Origin: UBA1858 sp963976865
GTDB taxonomy: Bacteria > Pseudomonadota > Gammaproteobacteria > UBA4575
NCBI GenBank assembly: GCA_963976865.1
Contig: CAXBLY010000002.1
Span: 1 to 64,000 of the forward strand
Length of the DNA: 64,000 nt
Reading direction: 5' to 3'
The notes below the pieces were generated by a model. It was not told the origin of the DNA and made no database searches. It was given only the letters and a program-made list of their open reading frames with translations. Below, piece after piece: positions 51,893 to 60,060 of the stretch (position 1 is its first letter; every line of letters starts with the position of its first letter). The translations under genes and the position numbers were made by a program.

Positions 51893-52498
51893 ATGAAGAA
51901 GTCTATAATTTCACTCTCAAGCCTTATTGGCATTATATCAGTCAGTGCAGCTATCGTATTTAGCAATGTATCAGCTGAAGAAGAAGTAACTAAGCCTGAA
52001 ACACAACAGAGTTCAAATGACTGCCAAATGCCTGCTGCATTCATGAATGCAGAAAACATGGCTAATGCGGTTGCTGACCCTGCCAAATTCATGGAGCTAG
52101 TTACTTTGATGAGTAACCCACAAGCAGCACAATCCATGATGAATTGTTCAACTGAAACTGAGCAATGGGCAGAATGGAGCAAAAACCTGAGCAATCCTAC
52201 GTTTAAAATGAATGCTGCAGCAGTATTTATGAATCCTCAGGTTTACATGAACTGGATGACTGCGATGATGAATCCTCAGACATTCCAGACAACTATGAAT
52301 ACATTCATGAACCCTGCTCTTTACATGCAATGGATGACAGCTATGTCAAACCCTGCATACTATCAGCCAATGAACAAAATGATGGACCCAGCATGGCAAC
52401 AGGAAAGCACAGCATGGATGATGAATCCTGCAAGCTACCAGCAGATGTTCAGTGCTTTTACAACTAGCCCAGCTGTAGCGGAAGTTGCAGTCAACTAA
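51893..52498 (+). CDS. Exported methionine-rich protein built of 13-residue NP repeats
   Basis: I do not recognise this family. A signal peptide (1-28, SNVSA-EE) precedes a chain in which Asn-Pro or Asp-Pro recurs about every 13 residues: pairs starting at 62, 75, 101, 114, 127, 140, 153, 165 and 178. The unit is roughly [ND]PxxYMxWMTAMM. Aromatic and methionine residues sit at fixed places, so each unit may be a capped helix. Two cysteines (44 and 85) lie before the repeats. The MNP-x-x-Y-x-x-W core is shared with the truncated gene at the window start. Metal binding or oxidant scavenging is conceivable from methionine content only. Confidence 0.85.
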   Translation: MKKSIISLSSLIGIISVSAAIVFSNVSAEEEVTKPETQQSSNDCQMPAAFMNAENMANAVADPAKFMELVTLMSNPQAAQSMMNCSTETEQWAEWSKNLSNPTFKMNAAAVFMNPQVYMNWMTAMMNPQTFQTTMNTFMNPALYMQWMTAMSNPAYYQPMNKMMDPAWQQESTAWMMNPASYQQMFSAFTTSPAVAEVAVN

Positions 52499-52578
52499 GT
52501 AGAGATCAGAAATTGCAGGAAGCAAAAGTAATGTATCTGACTCCCTGGATCTAGAGTAGTAGAAACATTATAGACTCG

Positions 52579-52611
52579 AAAAAGCCTCAATCATTAGATT
52601 GGGGCTTTTTT
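52579..52611. terminator. Bidirectional intrinsic terminator
   Basis: AAAAAGCCTCAATC (52579-52592) pairs with GATTGGGGCTTTTTT (52597-52611) over ATTA, with flanking A and T runs. It serves the convergent NP-repeat gene and urtE copy 2. Confidence 0.92.
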
Positions 52612-52629
52612 ATTTGAAAGATATTAAAA

Positions 52630-53319
52630 TCAAACTGAAAGATACCCACTGATTTTTTCGGCGTCCACATCATCTCGAGTATTTTCAAATATAATCTCAC
52701 CACTTTCTATCACTAGAATTCGATCAGCAATAGCCAGGGCAAAATGCAAAACCTGTTCAGACACAATGATGGTGATATCCCGCATTTTTCTTATTTCATT
52801 AAGGATATTCGCAATATCCTTGATAATTGATGGCTGAATCCCTTCTGTTGGCTCATCCAAAAGTAATACCTTTGGATCCGTTACTAAAGCGCGTGCTATT
52901 GCAAGTTGCTGCTGCTGCCCTCCTGACAGGTTTCCACCTTTTCTATGCCTCATGTCATGCAAGACAGGAAACAGAGAAAATATCTCATCAGGAATCTTCT
53001 TTGACCTGGAATTTTCCAACCCGGTTTCAATGTTCTCCTGTACCGAAAGCGCAGGGAAAATCATTCTGCCTTGTGGCACATATGCAATACCATTAGATAC
53101 TCTTTCAAAGCTTTCCATATTAGAAACATCGGTTGCATCAATTGAAATATTGCCATTATTAACTGGAAGAATTCCTATCAATGATTTGAATAATGTAGTT
53201 TTACCCATACCATTCCTTCCCATAATAGCAATCGTTTGATTATTATCTGCAGTAAAGGATAGATCATCAATGACTTTGCTTTGCCCATATGAGACCTGAA
53301 TATTTTCAACGTGCAACAT
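52630..53319 (-). CDS. urtE: Urea/amide-type ABC transporter ATPase, UrtE-like (copy 2)
   Basis: The 229-residue ATPase has Walker A GRNGMGKTT, signature LSGGQQQQLAIARALV and Walker B VLLLDEPTEGIQP. The TEGIQP marks it as UrtE type. It differs widely from copy 1 at 26074, so the two operons are old paralogues or were gained separately. It is the last gene of the second transporter operon and ends at a bidirectional terminator. Confidence 0.9.
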   Translation of the reverse strand: MLHVENIQVSYGQSKVIDDLSFTADNNQTIAIMGRNGMGKTTLFKSLIGILPVNNGNISIDATDVSNMESFERVSNGIAYVPQGRMIFPALSVQENIETGLENSRSKKIPDEIFSLFPVLHDMRHRKGGNLSGGQQQQLAIARALVTDPKVLLLDEPTEGIQPSIIKDIANILNEIRKMRDITIIVSEQVLHFALAIADRILVIESGEIIFENTRDDVDAEKISGYLSV

Positions 53320-53350
53320 TATATATTCCTCTTTAATGATTGATTCAGAA

Positions 53351-54103
53351 TTAATGACCCAGATACACTTCTATTACTTGCTCGTTTGATTTAACTTCAT
53401 GCATTGGCCCTTCTGCCAACAGCTTTCCCTGATGTAACACAGTGACCTTACTGGCAATTTTCTCAACAAAGTCCATATCATGCTCAATAACAATTACGCT
53501 GCGTCCTTGGCATATTCTTTTTAACAAGTCTGCAGTTTGATCTCTCTCTTTAACACTCATGCCTGCAACCGGCTCATCCAGCATCAACAATTCAGGATCC
53601 TGAATTAATAACATTCCAATCTCTAACCACTGCTTCTGGCCGTGACTTAACAGAGATGCTTCCATTTCGAGAAATTCTTCCAGGAATATCTCTTTCGCAA
53701 TGCGATGTATTTCCTGATCGACTGTTTCTGTTGTTTTAAAAAATATTGCGCTTAATACATTTCTGGCCTGCGGATATGATACTTCCAGATTTTCATAGAC
53801 AGACAGATTTTCATAAATTGAAGGTGTCTGAAATTTCCTGCCAACACCCGCATGTACAATCTGATGCTCCGACATTTTTGTCAGTTCATGATTGTTGAAT
53901 TTAATATATCCACTACTGGCTGATGTTTTACCACATATCAAGTCTAGTAAAGTTGTCTTACCAGCACCGTTAGGTCCAATAATGACTCTCAATTCATTTT
54001 TGTCGATATACATCGTTACATTATCGACAGCTTTAAAACCATCAAAAGAGACAGTTAATTCTTCTATGCTTAGTACAAAATCTGAATTACTACCTTCAGC
54101 CAT
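53351..54103 (-). CDS. urtD: Urea/amide-type ABC transporter ATPase, UrtD-like (copy 2)
   Basis: The 250-residue ATPase shows Walker A GPNGAGKTT, the UrtD-type signature LLSHGQKQWLEIGMLL and Walker B LLMLDEPVAGMS. It has the same length as copy 1. It lies 20 bp after urtC and 31 bp before urtE, with no overlap, unlike copy 1. It powers the importer together with UrtE at the inner face of the membrane. Confidence 0.9.
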   Translation of the reverse strand: MAEGSNSDFVLSIEELTVSFDGFKAVDNVTMYIDKNELRVIIGPNGAGKTTLLDLICGKTSASSGYIKFNNHELTKMSEHQIVHAGVGRKFQTPSIYENLSVYENLEVSYPQARNVLSAIFFKTTETVDQEIHRIAKEIFLEEFLEMEASLLSHGQKQWLEIGMLLIQDPELLMLDEPVAGMSVKERDQTADLLKRICQGRSVIVIEHDMDFVEKIASKVTVLHQGKLLAEGPMHEVKSNEQVIEVYLGH

Positions 54104-54123
54104 GATTATTCCTTTTATCAGTA

Positions 54124-55284
54124 TTATTCAATTGCTGCAGATGTTTTAGAAGTCATTGCAACGTTATCCTGCAAATTACCGGAGGAATCCTTGTCGGTGT
54201 TATTCCTTGAAGCTTTATATTTATCAGAGAGTTTCTGATAGATGCCAGCGAGACCATTAGGAAATGCCATGACAACACCGATAAACAAAGCGCCCATCAG
54301 GAATAACCATAATTCCGGAAAACTTTCTGAAAACAATGTTTTTCCGTAGTTGACTAACAGAGTTCCATAGATCGCACCAATCAAACTCATACGCCCCCCT
54401 ACAGCCGCAAATATAACCATCTCAATAGATGGCACAATTCCGACAAATGAAGGAGACATAAAACCTACCTGCAGTGTAAACATTGCACCACCGATTGCAG
54501 AAAATGCTGCAGCAACACAAAAGATAAATATTTTAAAATTTGCTACGTCATAACCAGAGAACCTGACCCTGTCTTCTTTGTCCTTGAGTGCTAGCAGTAA
54601 TTTTCCAACCTTTCCATTCAGTATAAAACGTCCGATAAGTACACATATAGCAAGCAATAAAAGATTTATGTAATAGAGGATATATTTTGCCGAATCATCT
54701 CTGATATCCCACCCATGAAGAGTACGTAGATCAGTGATTCCATTAACACCTCCTATCAAGCCTTGTTGTCCTATAATTAATATCGTTAGAATTGCAGCGA
54801 CGGCTTGTGTAATAATCGCAAAGTACACACCACTCACACGGCGTTTAAACATAGCCGCTCCAATAATGTACGCAAATACGGTTGGCACAATAAGTACTGC
54901 AGCTAACGTAAATGCAAAATTATCAAAAGGCACCCAAAACCATGGCAGTTCAGTTAGCTGATTCCAATCCATAAAGTCAGGTATACCAGGTGTTGATTGA
55001 ATAGCTGTCGTGACGGGATCAGATGCTTCGAGCTTGAGAAACATGGCCATGCAATATCCACCCAGGCCAAAAAATACTCCTTGACCTAAACTCAGAATTC
55101 CACCATACCCCCAACACAACACCAGGCTCATGGCAACAAAAGCATAAGTGAGATATTTACCAACAAGGTTCAATCGGAATATATCCAGTACTAGTGGCAG
55201 CAAGACACCTAAGAATACAAGTATGACAACCAAACCAATCATGTCATTTTTGCTTCCCAACATTCTTTGTAAAGCTATATTCAT
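54124..55284 (-). CDS. urtC: Urea/amide-type ABC transporter permease, UrtC-like (copy 2)
   Basis: The 386-residue LivM/UrtC-type permease contains AMSLVLCWGYGGILSLGQGV near the first third, the cytoplasmic stretch LLLALKDKEDRVRFSGYDVA and a C-terminal soluble tail of about 35 residues (KYKASRNNTDKDSSGNLQDN). About ten membrane helices are visible. It follows urtB by 11 bp. AGGAGAG precedes the start. It forms the channel with UrtB. Confidence 0.9.
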   Translation of the reverse strand: MNIALQRMLGSKNDMIGLVVILVFLGVLLPLVLDIFRLNLVGKYLTYAFVAMSLVLCWGYGGILSLGQGVFFGLGGYCMAMFLKLEASDPVTTAIQSTPGIPDFMDWNQLTELPWFWVPFDNFAFTLAAVLIVPTVFAYIIGAAMFKRRVSGVYFAIITQAVAAILTILIIGQQGLIGGVNGITDLRTLHGWDIRDDSAKYILYYINLLLLAICVLIGRFILNGKVGKLLLALKDKEDRVRFSGYDVANFKIFIFCVAAAFSAIGGAMFTLQVGFMSPSFVGIVPSIEMVIFAAVGGRMSLIGAIYGTLLVNYGKTLFSESFPELWLFLMGALFIGVVMAFPNGLAGIYQKLSDKYKASRNNTDKDSSGNLQDNVAMTSKTSAAIE

Positions 55285-55295
55285 AAAAGCTCTCC

Positions 55296-56222
55296 TTATT
55301 TTCTGACTTTGACTGAGAACAAACCTTCAGGCTTTATCATCAATATGATGATCACTGTTAACAGTGTAAGCACCTTGGCCATAGATCCTGAAAGGAAAAA
55401 TTCCATAATTGATTGCGCCTGGGCGATTGAAAATGCAGATGCAATAGTCCCCAATAAACTCGCAGCACCACCAAATACAACAACCAAAAATGTATCAACG
55501 ATATAAAGAGATCCACTGGTAGGGCCTGTTGACGCAATGGTTGTAAATACTGCTCCTGCAATTCCAGCGATCCCACATCCAAATGCAAATGTATAACGGT
55601 CAACTTTTTTAGTATTAATACCAGCAGCCCCACTCATAACACGATTCTGAGTTGTGGCTCTTATACGCAAACCCCAACGTGATTTATAAAGCATATAAAA
55701 TACTGCCAGGGTAAGAAAAAATGTAACTGTCACCACCAGAATTCCATTAATTGGAATTTCTATGATATCTGTTAACTGATAAGAACCCAGCAACCAATCT
55801 GGCAAAGTTGGGCTAACTTCTCTTGCCCCAAATGCAGAACGGAATCCTTGCTGCATTATCAGGCTCAATCCCCATGTGGCCAGCAAAGTATCCAATGGCC
55901 TTTTATATAAATGCCTGACCATCCCTAACTCAACCAGGTAACCAACTATAAAAGCAATAAAGAAAGCAATGACAATGGCAAAGAAAAAATAATAATCCAT
56001 AAACTCAGGAATATGCTTTTGAGTTAATACAGATAATAAATAAGTTGTGTATGCGCCAATTGTCAGAAATTCACCATGGGCCATGTTAATTACCTGCATT
56101 TGCCCAAATATGATCGCAAGTCCCAGTGCCATCAACAAAAATACACAAAATAGACTCAACCCGGAAAAGCCCTGCATTGCAAATATTGATCCCAGCTCAG
56201 ATGCAGAATAATCAGAGAACAT
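55296..56222 (-). CDS. urtB: Urea/amide-type ABC transporter permease, UrtB-like (copy 2)
   Basis: The 308-residue LivH/UrtB-type permease shows ALGLAIIFGQMQVINMAHGE, HLYKRPLDTLLATWGLSLIM and the end MIKPEGLFSVKVRK. It pairs with UrtC. A long stem-loop lies between urtA and this gene, as in copy 1. AAGGAG precedes the start. The substrate is inferred to be urea, formamide or a similar small amide because fmdA lies just upstream of the operon. Confidence 0.9.
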   Translation of the reverse strand: MFSDYSASELGSIFAMQGFSGLSLFCVFLLMALGLAIIFGQMQVINMAHGEFLTIGAYTTYLLSVLTQKHIPEFMDYYFFFAIVIAFFIAFIVGYLVELGMVRHLYKRPLDTLLATWGLSLIMQQGFRSAFGAREVSPTLPDWLLGSYQLTDIIEIPINGILVVTVTFFLTLAVFYMLYKSRWGLRIRATTQNRVMSGAAGINTKKVDRYTFAFGCGIAGIAGAVFTTIASTGPTSGSLYIVDTFLVVVFGGAASLLGTIASAFSIAQAQSIMEFFLSGSMAKVLTLLTVIIILMIKPEGLFSVKVRK

Positions 56223-56247
56223 TAGCTAACTCCTTGCAAATTATTAT

Positions 56248-56307
56248 TCATGTGCATTATCGAGTAACAACCAATGTTGAACTCAGGCTATTACTCGATA
56301 TGCATGA
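56248..56307 (-). terminator. Intercistronic stem-loop between urtA and urtB (copy 2)
   Basis: TCATGTGCATTATCGAGTAA (56248-56267) can pair with TTACTCGATATGCATGA (56291-56307) with small bulges and a 23-base loop. There is no T run. It probably raises urtA over the other subunits, as in copy 1. Confidence 0.55.
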
Positions 56308-56328
56308 TTAAGTTAAATCCCAGTCGCC

Positions 56329-57555
56329 TTATTGATAACCTTCAGGGAATGGATTTGGCTCAATCAGATCTGATTCGTAAATCACTTCAAATTGCCCATC
56401 AGCTTTTGCCAGACCAATTCTTGTTTTACTCCACAGATGGTGATTCTTATCATGAATACGTACATAGCCTTCCGGTGCTGTAGTCAACTCTATGCCATTT
56501 GATGAAACTGCAATTTTATCAACATCAAAACTGCCGGCTTTCTCGACAGCTGCTTTCCATAGCCATGGGCCAAGATAGGCAGCCTGTGTGACGTCGCCAA
56601 TAACGCTATCTTCGCCCCACATTTCCTTAAACTCCTTAACAAAATTTGTATTATTTTCATTGTCAAGACTCTGGAAATATTTCATTGCAGAATAAAAACC
56701 TTCAACATTTTCACCACCAATGCCCAGCATTTCATCTTCTGTTACAGAAATAGTTAATAAAGTCCATTTATCTGACGTAATACCAGCTGCTTTAAGTTGC
56801 TTGAACCATGAAACATTGCTACCACCAACAACTGCGGCGTAAATCACGTCTGGCTTCTTCAGTTTAATCTTGTTAATTAAAGATCCGAAGTTTGTGTGAC
56901 CAAGTGGGTAGTACTCTTCTCCTACTACTTTTCCACCTAATACATTCTCAATGTGTTTGCGAGCAATCTTCATAGAAGTTCTTGGCCAGATATAATCGGA
57001 ACCAACCAGGTAAAAAGTTTTTGCACCTTTTTTCTCTTTAATCCAGTCTAATCCAGCAAGAATTTGTTGTGTCGCTTCCTGACCTGTATAAATTACATTT
57101 TTGGACTGTTCAAGACCTTCGTAAAATGTTGGGTAATAAAGCATGCCATTTTCTTTCTCAAATACAGGCAGTGCAGCTTTACGTGAAGCAGACGTCCAGC
57201 AACCAAATACCGCGGCTACTTTGTCATTGACTAATAACTTCCTTGATTTCTCCGCAAATGTTGGCCAGTCACTAGCACCGTCTTCTTGGATTATCTCAAT
57301 CTTTCTACCAAGTACTCCGCCCATTTCATTTATCTGGCTAATCGCAAGCTTTTCAGCTTCAACTGAACCAGTTTCACTGATTGCCATGGTACCTGTCACT
57401 GAATGTAGAATACCTACTGTTACAGTATCATCGGTAACAGCCAATCCTGTGGTGTTTACCTCCGATGTAGGGTAATCATTAGAAAATACGTTCTGACTTA
57501 CGAATAAAAATATTATTAATAATGAACTCAGAACACTTAATTTAAACTTATGCAT
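56329..57555 (-). CDS. urtA: Urea/amide ABC transporter substrate-binding protein, UrtA-like (copy 2)
   Basis: ATG at 57555 gives a Sec signal peptide (KLSVLSSLLIIFLFVSQNVF-S) and has GGAG about 8 bases upstream; a longer frame from 57585 would spoil it. The mature protein is a type I binding protein: VTVGILHSVTGTMAISETGS, GCWTSASRKAALPVFEKENG and YPTFYEGLEQSKNVIYTGQE. It is exported by Sec, unlike copy 1, which has a Tat signal. A sigma-54-like promoter lies 47-62 bp upstream. It should bind urea, formamide or similar in the periplasm. Confidence 0.92.
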   Translation of the reverse strand: MHKFKLSVLSSLLIIFLFVSQNVFSNDYPTSEVNTTGLAVTDDTVTVGILHSVTGTMAISETGSVEAEKLAISQINEMGGVLGRKIEIIQEDGASDWPTFAEKSRKLLVNDKVAAVFGCWTSASRKAALPVFEKENGMLYYPTFYEGLEQSKNVIYTGQEATQQILAGLDWIKEKKGAKTFYLVGSDYIWPRTSMKIARKHIENVLGGKVVGEEYYPLGHTNFGSLINKIKLKKPDVIYAAVVGGSNVSWFKQLKAAGITSDKWTLLTISVTEDEMLGIGGENVEGFYSAMKYFQSLDNENNTNFVKEFKEMWGEDSVIGDVTQAAYLGPWLWKAAVEKAGSFDVDKIAVSSNGIELTTAPEGYVRIHDKNHHLWSKTRIGLAKADGQFEVIYESDLIEPNPFPEGYQ

Positions 57556-57601
57556 GTTTCTATCTCCGAAGTTAATGTAAATCATGTTCGAAAATATTCA
57601 T

Positions 57602-57617
57602 TGCAACTACAATGCCA
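57602..57617 (-). promoter_or_regulatory. Sigma-54 (-24/-12) promoter for urtA copy 2
   Basis: On the minus strand TGGCAT-TGTAG-TTGCA has the -24 GG and -12 GC at correct spacing, with one mismatch to TGGCAC-N5-TTGC. Transcription would start near 57591, leaving a leader of about 36 bases with the ribosome-binding site. A TGGTGC half-site of NtrC type lies at 57723-57728. Confidence 0.6.
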
Positions 57618-57794
57618 ACTACGTTTTTACAAGCGAATTAAATTATTTGTTATGAGAATGATATTGAATCATGTTAATTACGCACTAATTTCTTTCATCA
57701 TTAAATCGTTAAAACTTTATAATGGTGCGTAAGTAATATAAATTTTTATATATCAATAAACAGACCAGAATTAACACTCTGTAATTTCAGAAAG

Positions 57795-57816
57795 CTATGC
57801 ATTTTTAGATGCATAG
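57795..57816. terminator. 8-bp perfect stem-loop, probable terminator
   Basis: CTATGCAT (57795-57802) pairs with ATGCATAG (57809-57816) over six bases. It is about 70 bases after the stop of the small recombinase-like gene. The T run on the minus strand is weak (CTTTCT). Confidence 0.5.
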
Positions 57817-57885
57817 AATCTTTTATTAGTGCAGAATTATTATGGTACGGATGCTGACAAGATTTGATGCCTAAACGCATCTATA

Positions 57886-58149
57886 TTATTTGACTTGTGG
57901 GCGGGTATTTTGATCGAGTATTTTTTTCACTGTTGAGCAGTGCCATTTACCATTTCTTGGAGTTTTATATTGATTCTCATTTAAATAATCACATATATCC
58001 TGAAGAATATGACCGCTCTTTCTTAAATTAATAATTTTGGATATGGTTGCTTGCTGATCACGATCTATCATTTGATAACCACTCGCTGCGATTCTCCAGC
58101 CATAACGCATTCTCCTGTAGTTACAATGATCGACCTTGTAGGCTCTCAC
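57886..58149 (-). CDS. Small recombinase-domain-like DNA-binding protein
   Basis: The 87-residue product resembles only the 'Recombinase' (PF07508-type) DNA-binding segment of large serine recombinases: RYGWRIAASGYQMI, a middle helix (DRDQQATISKIINLRKSGHI), then a helix with DICDYLNENQYKTPRNGKWH and CSTVKKIL. The catalytic resolvase domain is absent. It follows fmdB by 12 bp with AAGGAG before its GTG start, so it is a designed third gene of the fmdA-fmdB operon rather than a leftover of a phage. It may regulate the operon, which is inference. Confidence 0.7.
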   Translation of the reverse strand: MRAYKVDHCNYRRMRYGWRIAASGYQMIDRDQQATISKIINLRKSGHILQDICDYLNENQYKTPRNGKWHCSTVKKILDQNTRPQVK

Positions 58150-58161
58150 TAGTCTTGCTCC

Positions 58162-58476
58162 TTAGTGTCCTAGCATCCATGGTCTGCCACCTGGCGATGC
58201 CTGCATATATTCAGGCTTCTTATGTGAATGATTATCATGAGAGTGATCATGTCCACAGGAATGCTTTTTCTTCCTTATTGGTTCGTGAGCACTCTTTTCA
58301 TTTTTTTCCCAGGCCTGTCTGTTTCTATTGTTCATTAAAGATAATGCAGGAGCGGAAATAATGCGCGTCGTATCTGATCCACATGAAGGACAAGGAAAAG
58401 TATCATTTCTATTATTTATATTTGCATGCTGGATAAAATCGCCATGTTCTTCACAACGGTATTCATATATAGGCAT
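58162..58476 (-). CDS. fmdB: FmdB-family zinc-ribbon protein
   Basis: The 104-residue protein begins with MPIYEYRCEEHGDFIQHANI and a CxxC pair (CPSCGSDT) forming the FmdB zinc ribbon. The C-terminal half is histidine-rich (CGHDHSHDNHSHKK), which suggests metal binding beyond the ribbon. FmdB is linked with formamidase operons as a regulatory or accessory protein. It lies 28 bp after fmdA. AGGAG precedes the start. The histidine-rich tail could deliver a metal to the amidase, by analogy to other His-rich proteins. Confidence 0.9.
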   Translation of the reverse strand: MPIYEYRCEEHGDFIQHANINNRNDTFPCPSCGSDTTRIISAPALSLMNNRNRQAWEKNEKSAHEPIRKKKHSCGHDHSHDNHSHKKPEYMQASPGGRPWMLGH

Positions 58477-58504
58477 TATCTACACTCCTGAATTTAATTT
58501 AACA

Positions 58505-59731
58505 TTAACTGGTAAACGCCAGATCTTGCGAACCTGTTACCTCTTTAGTTGGCCCTTCTTCTTTGATATTGATATCAAAGTCAAATATTCCTGTTGGTAG
58601 CCATAGAGTAGAACATGCATTCGGAATATCGACTATTCCACTAATGTGTCCTTCAACTGGTGCGGTACCTAAAATTGCATATCCCTGTGCTCCGGTGAAT
58701 CCAAATTTCTTCATATACTCAATCGCATTTAAACATGCTCTACGATAAGCAATGTGAGGATCAAGATAATATTGCTCTCCGTCTTCGTCGACTGAAATCC
58801 CTTCAAAGATCAGGTAGTCAGAATAATCCGGATCAATTTTACTTGGTTTGAAGATAGGATTAACGACACTATATTTCTCCATCCCACCTTTAATAATGCT
58901 CACTTTGATGTCCAGATACCCGGCCATCTCGATTGCTCCACAGAATGTAATTTCTCCATCACCCTGAGAAAAATGGATATCACCCATGGAAAGTCCCGCA
59001 CCATCAACATACACTGGAAAATAAACAGTTGATCCACGCGAAAGATTTTTGATATCACAATTACCACCATGTTCTCTTGGAGGTACTGTTCTGGCAGCTT
59101 CAGCTGCAGCTTTATCACGCGCTGCACCTGTCAGTGACCCCATTAGCGCAGTATCTGCATAGGGTAATGCTGCCAATGGCGGTACTCTGTCAGGGTCTGT
59201 GTTAACCAGCTTGGTTTCACGCTTGTTCCACTCATCCAGCAAGTCAGCAGATGGCAGACAGCCAATCAATCCCGGATGCATTGTGCCTGGAAATCTGACG
59301 TGAGGAATGTGTCTTGAAGATGCCCATATACCACTAAAGTCCCAGCATGCTTTTCTTGCTTCAGGATAATGCTCAGTCAGGAATCCACCTCCATTCTCGC
59401 GAGCAAAGAATCCAGTGAACCCCCAGGCAGATTCAGGTAATACACCGACATCCAGAATATCCACGACTAGCAAGTCTCCAGGCTTTGCTCCCTCGACACC
59501 AATAGGCCCACTCAAGTAGTGCACTTTGGTTAAATCGACATCCCGAATATCATTCGCACTATCATCATTTTCAATTTGTCCTCCAGTCCAGTCAATACAC
59601 TGAACTCGAAATTCCTGTCCTGGTTTAACAGTTGAAGTAAATGGAATATCAGGATGCCATCGATTGTGAAGTACATCGGCTTGTTCTTCTGGTGTTTTAT
59701 CTATATCTACTTCTATTAGCGTTTCTATCAT
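58505..59731 (-). CDS. fmdA: Formamidase
   Basis: The 408-residue protein is an acetamidase/formamidase-type enzyme: VKPGQEFRVQCIDWTGGQIE near 45, LSGPIGVEGAKPGDLLVVDI, FPGTMHPGLIG, the His region PPREHGGNCDIKNLSRGSTV, and ISFSQGDGE-like HFSQGDGE. It hydrolyses formamide to formate and ammonia. ATG at 59731 has AGGAG upstream and gives MIETLIEVDIDKT; a longer frame to 59761 is not needed. A sigma-54-like site lies at 59776-59791. It is followed by fmdB and a small DNA-binding protein, then, after a gap, by urtABCDE copy 2. Confidence 0.95.
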   Translation of the reverse strand: MIETLIEVDIDKTPEEQADVLHNRWHPDIPFTSTVKPGQEFRVQCIDWTGGQIENDDSANDIRDVDLTKVHYLSGPIGVEGAKPGDLLVVDILDVGVLPESAWGFTGFFARENGGGFLTEHYPEARKACWDFSGIWASSRHIPHVRFPGTMHPGLIGCLPSADLLDEWNKRETKLVNTDPDRVPPLAALPYADTALMGSLTGAARDKAAAEAARTVPPREHGGNCDIKNLSRGSTVYFPVYVDGAGLSMGDIHFSQGDGEITFCGAIEMAGYLDIKVSIIKGGMEKYSVVNPIFKPSKIDPDYSDYLIFEGISVDEDGEQYYLDPHIAYRRACLNAIEYMKKFGFTGAQGYAILGTAPVEGHISGIVDIPNACSTLWLPTGIFDFDINIKEEGPTKEVTGSQDLAFTS

Positions 59732-59775
59732 TATGCTCACTCCTAGCTGATTAAGGATCAAATCATCCAGAACAT

Positions 59776-59791
59776 CGCACTATATGTGCCA
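59776..59791 (-). promoter_or_regulatory. Sigma-54-like promoter for fmdA
   Basis: On the minus strand TGGCAC-ATATA-GTGC has a perfect -24 element and a -12 element with one mismatch (GTGC for TTGC), with correct spacing. Transcription would start near 59765, about 34 bases before the fmdA ATG. The 329-bp gap 59732-60060 holds no gene. Confidence 0.5.
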
Positions 59792-60060
59792 ACAATAAGA
59801 GCATTATAGAAATCAGCAACTTAGTGAATTTCAAGATGTTGCTGTATTGAATAACACATAGATTTTTGCACCATTATAGATATTGGCGCACCAAAAAAAG
59901 ATACTACAGAACAGAGCAGGAACAATAATTATTCAATTATTAATGGCATTGAATCTTTTCGCACTAGACACTATCACACACAAAAATTTAAGCACTATTA
60001 CCTGTGAAATATTCAATGTGTTCAACTATCACATCAAACATTCACAGTATAGCTACATAT

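Noticed and set aside
51775..51963. 62-codon frame before the NP-repeat gene
   Set aside because: It overlaps the true gene start in another frame and lacks a ribosome-binding site.
57886..58149. Remnant of a transposon or prophage integrase
   Set aside because: Good ribosome-binding site, tight spacing to fmdB and no other mobile-element traces nearby.
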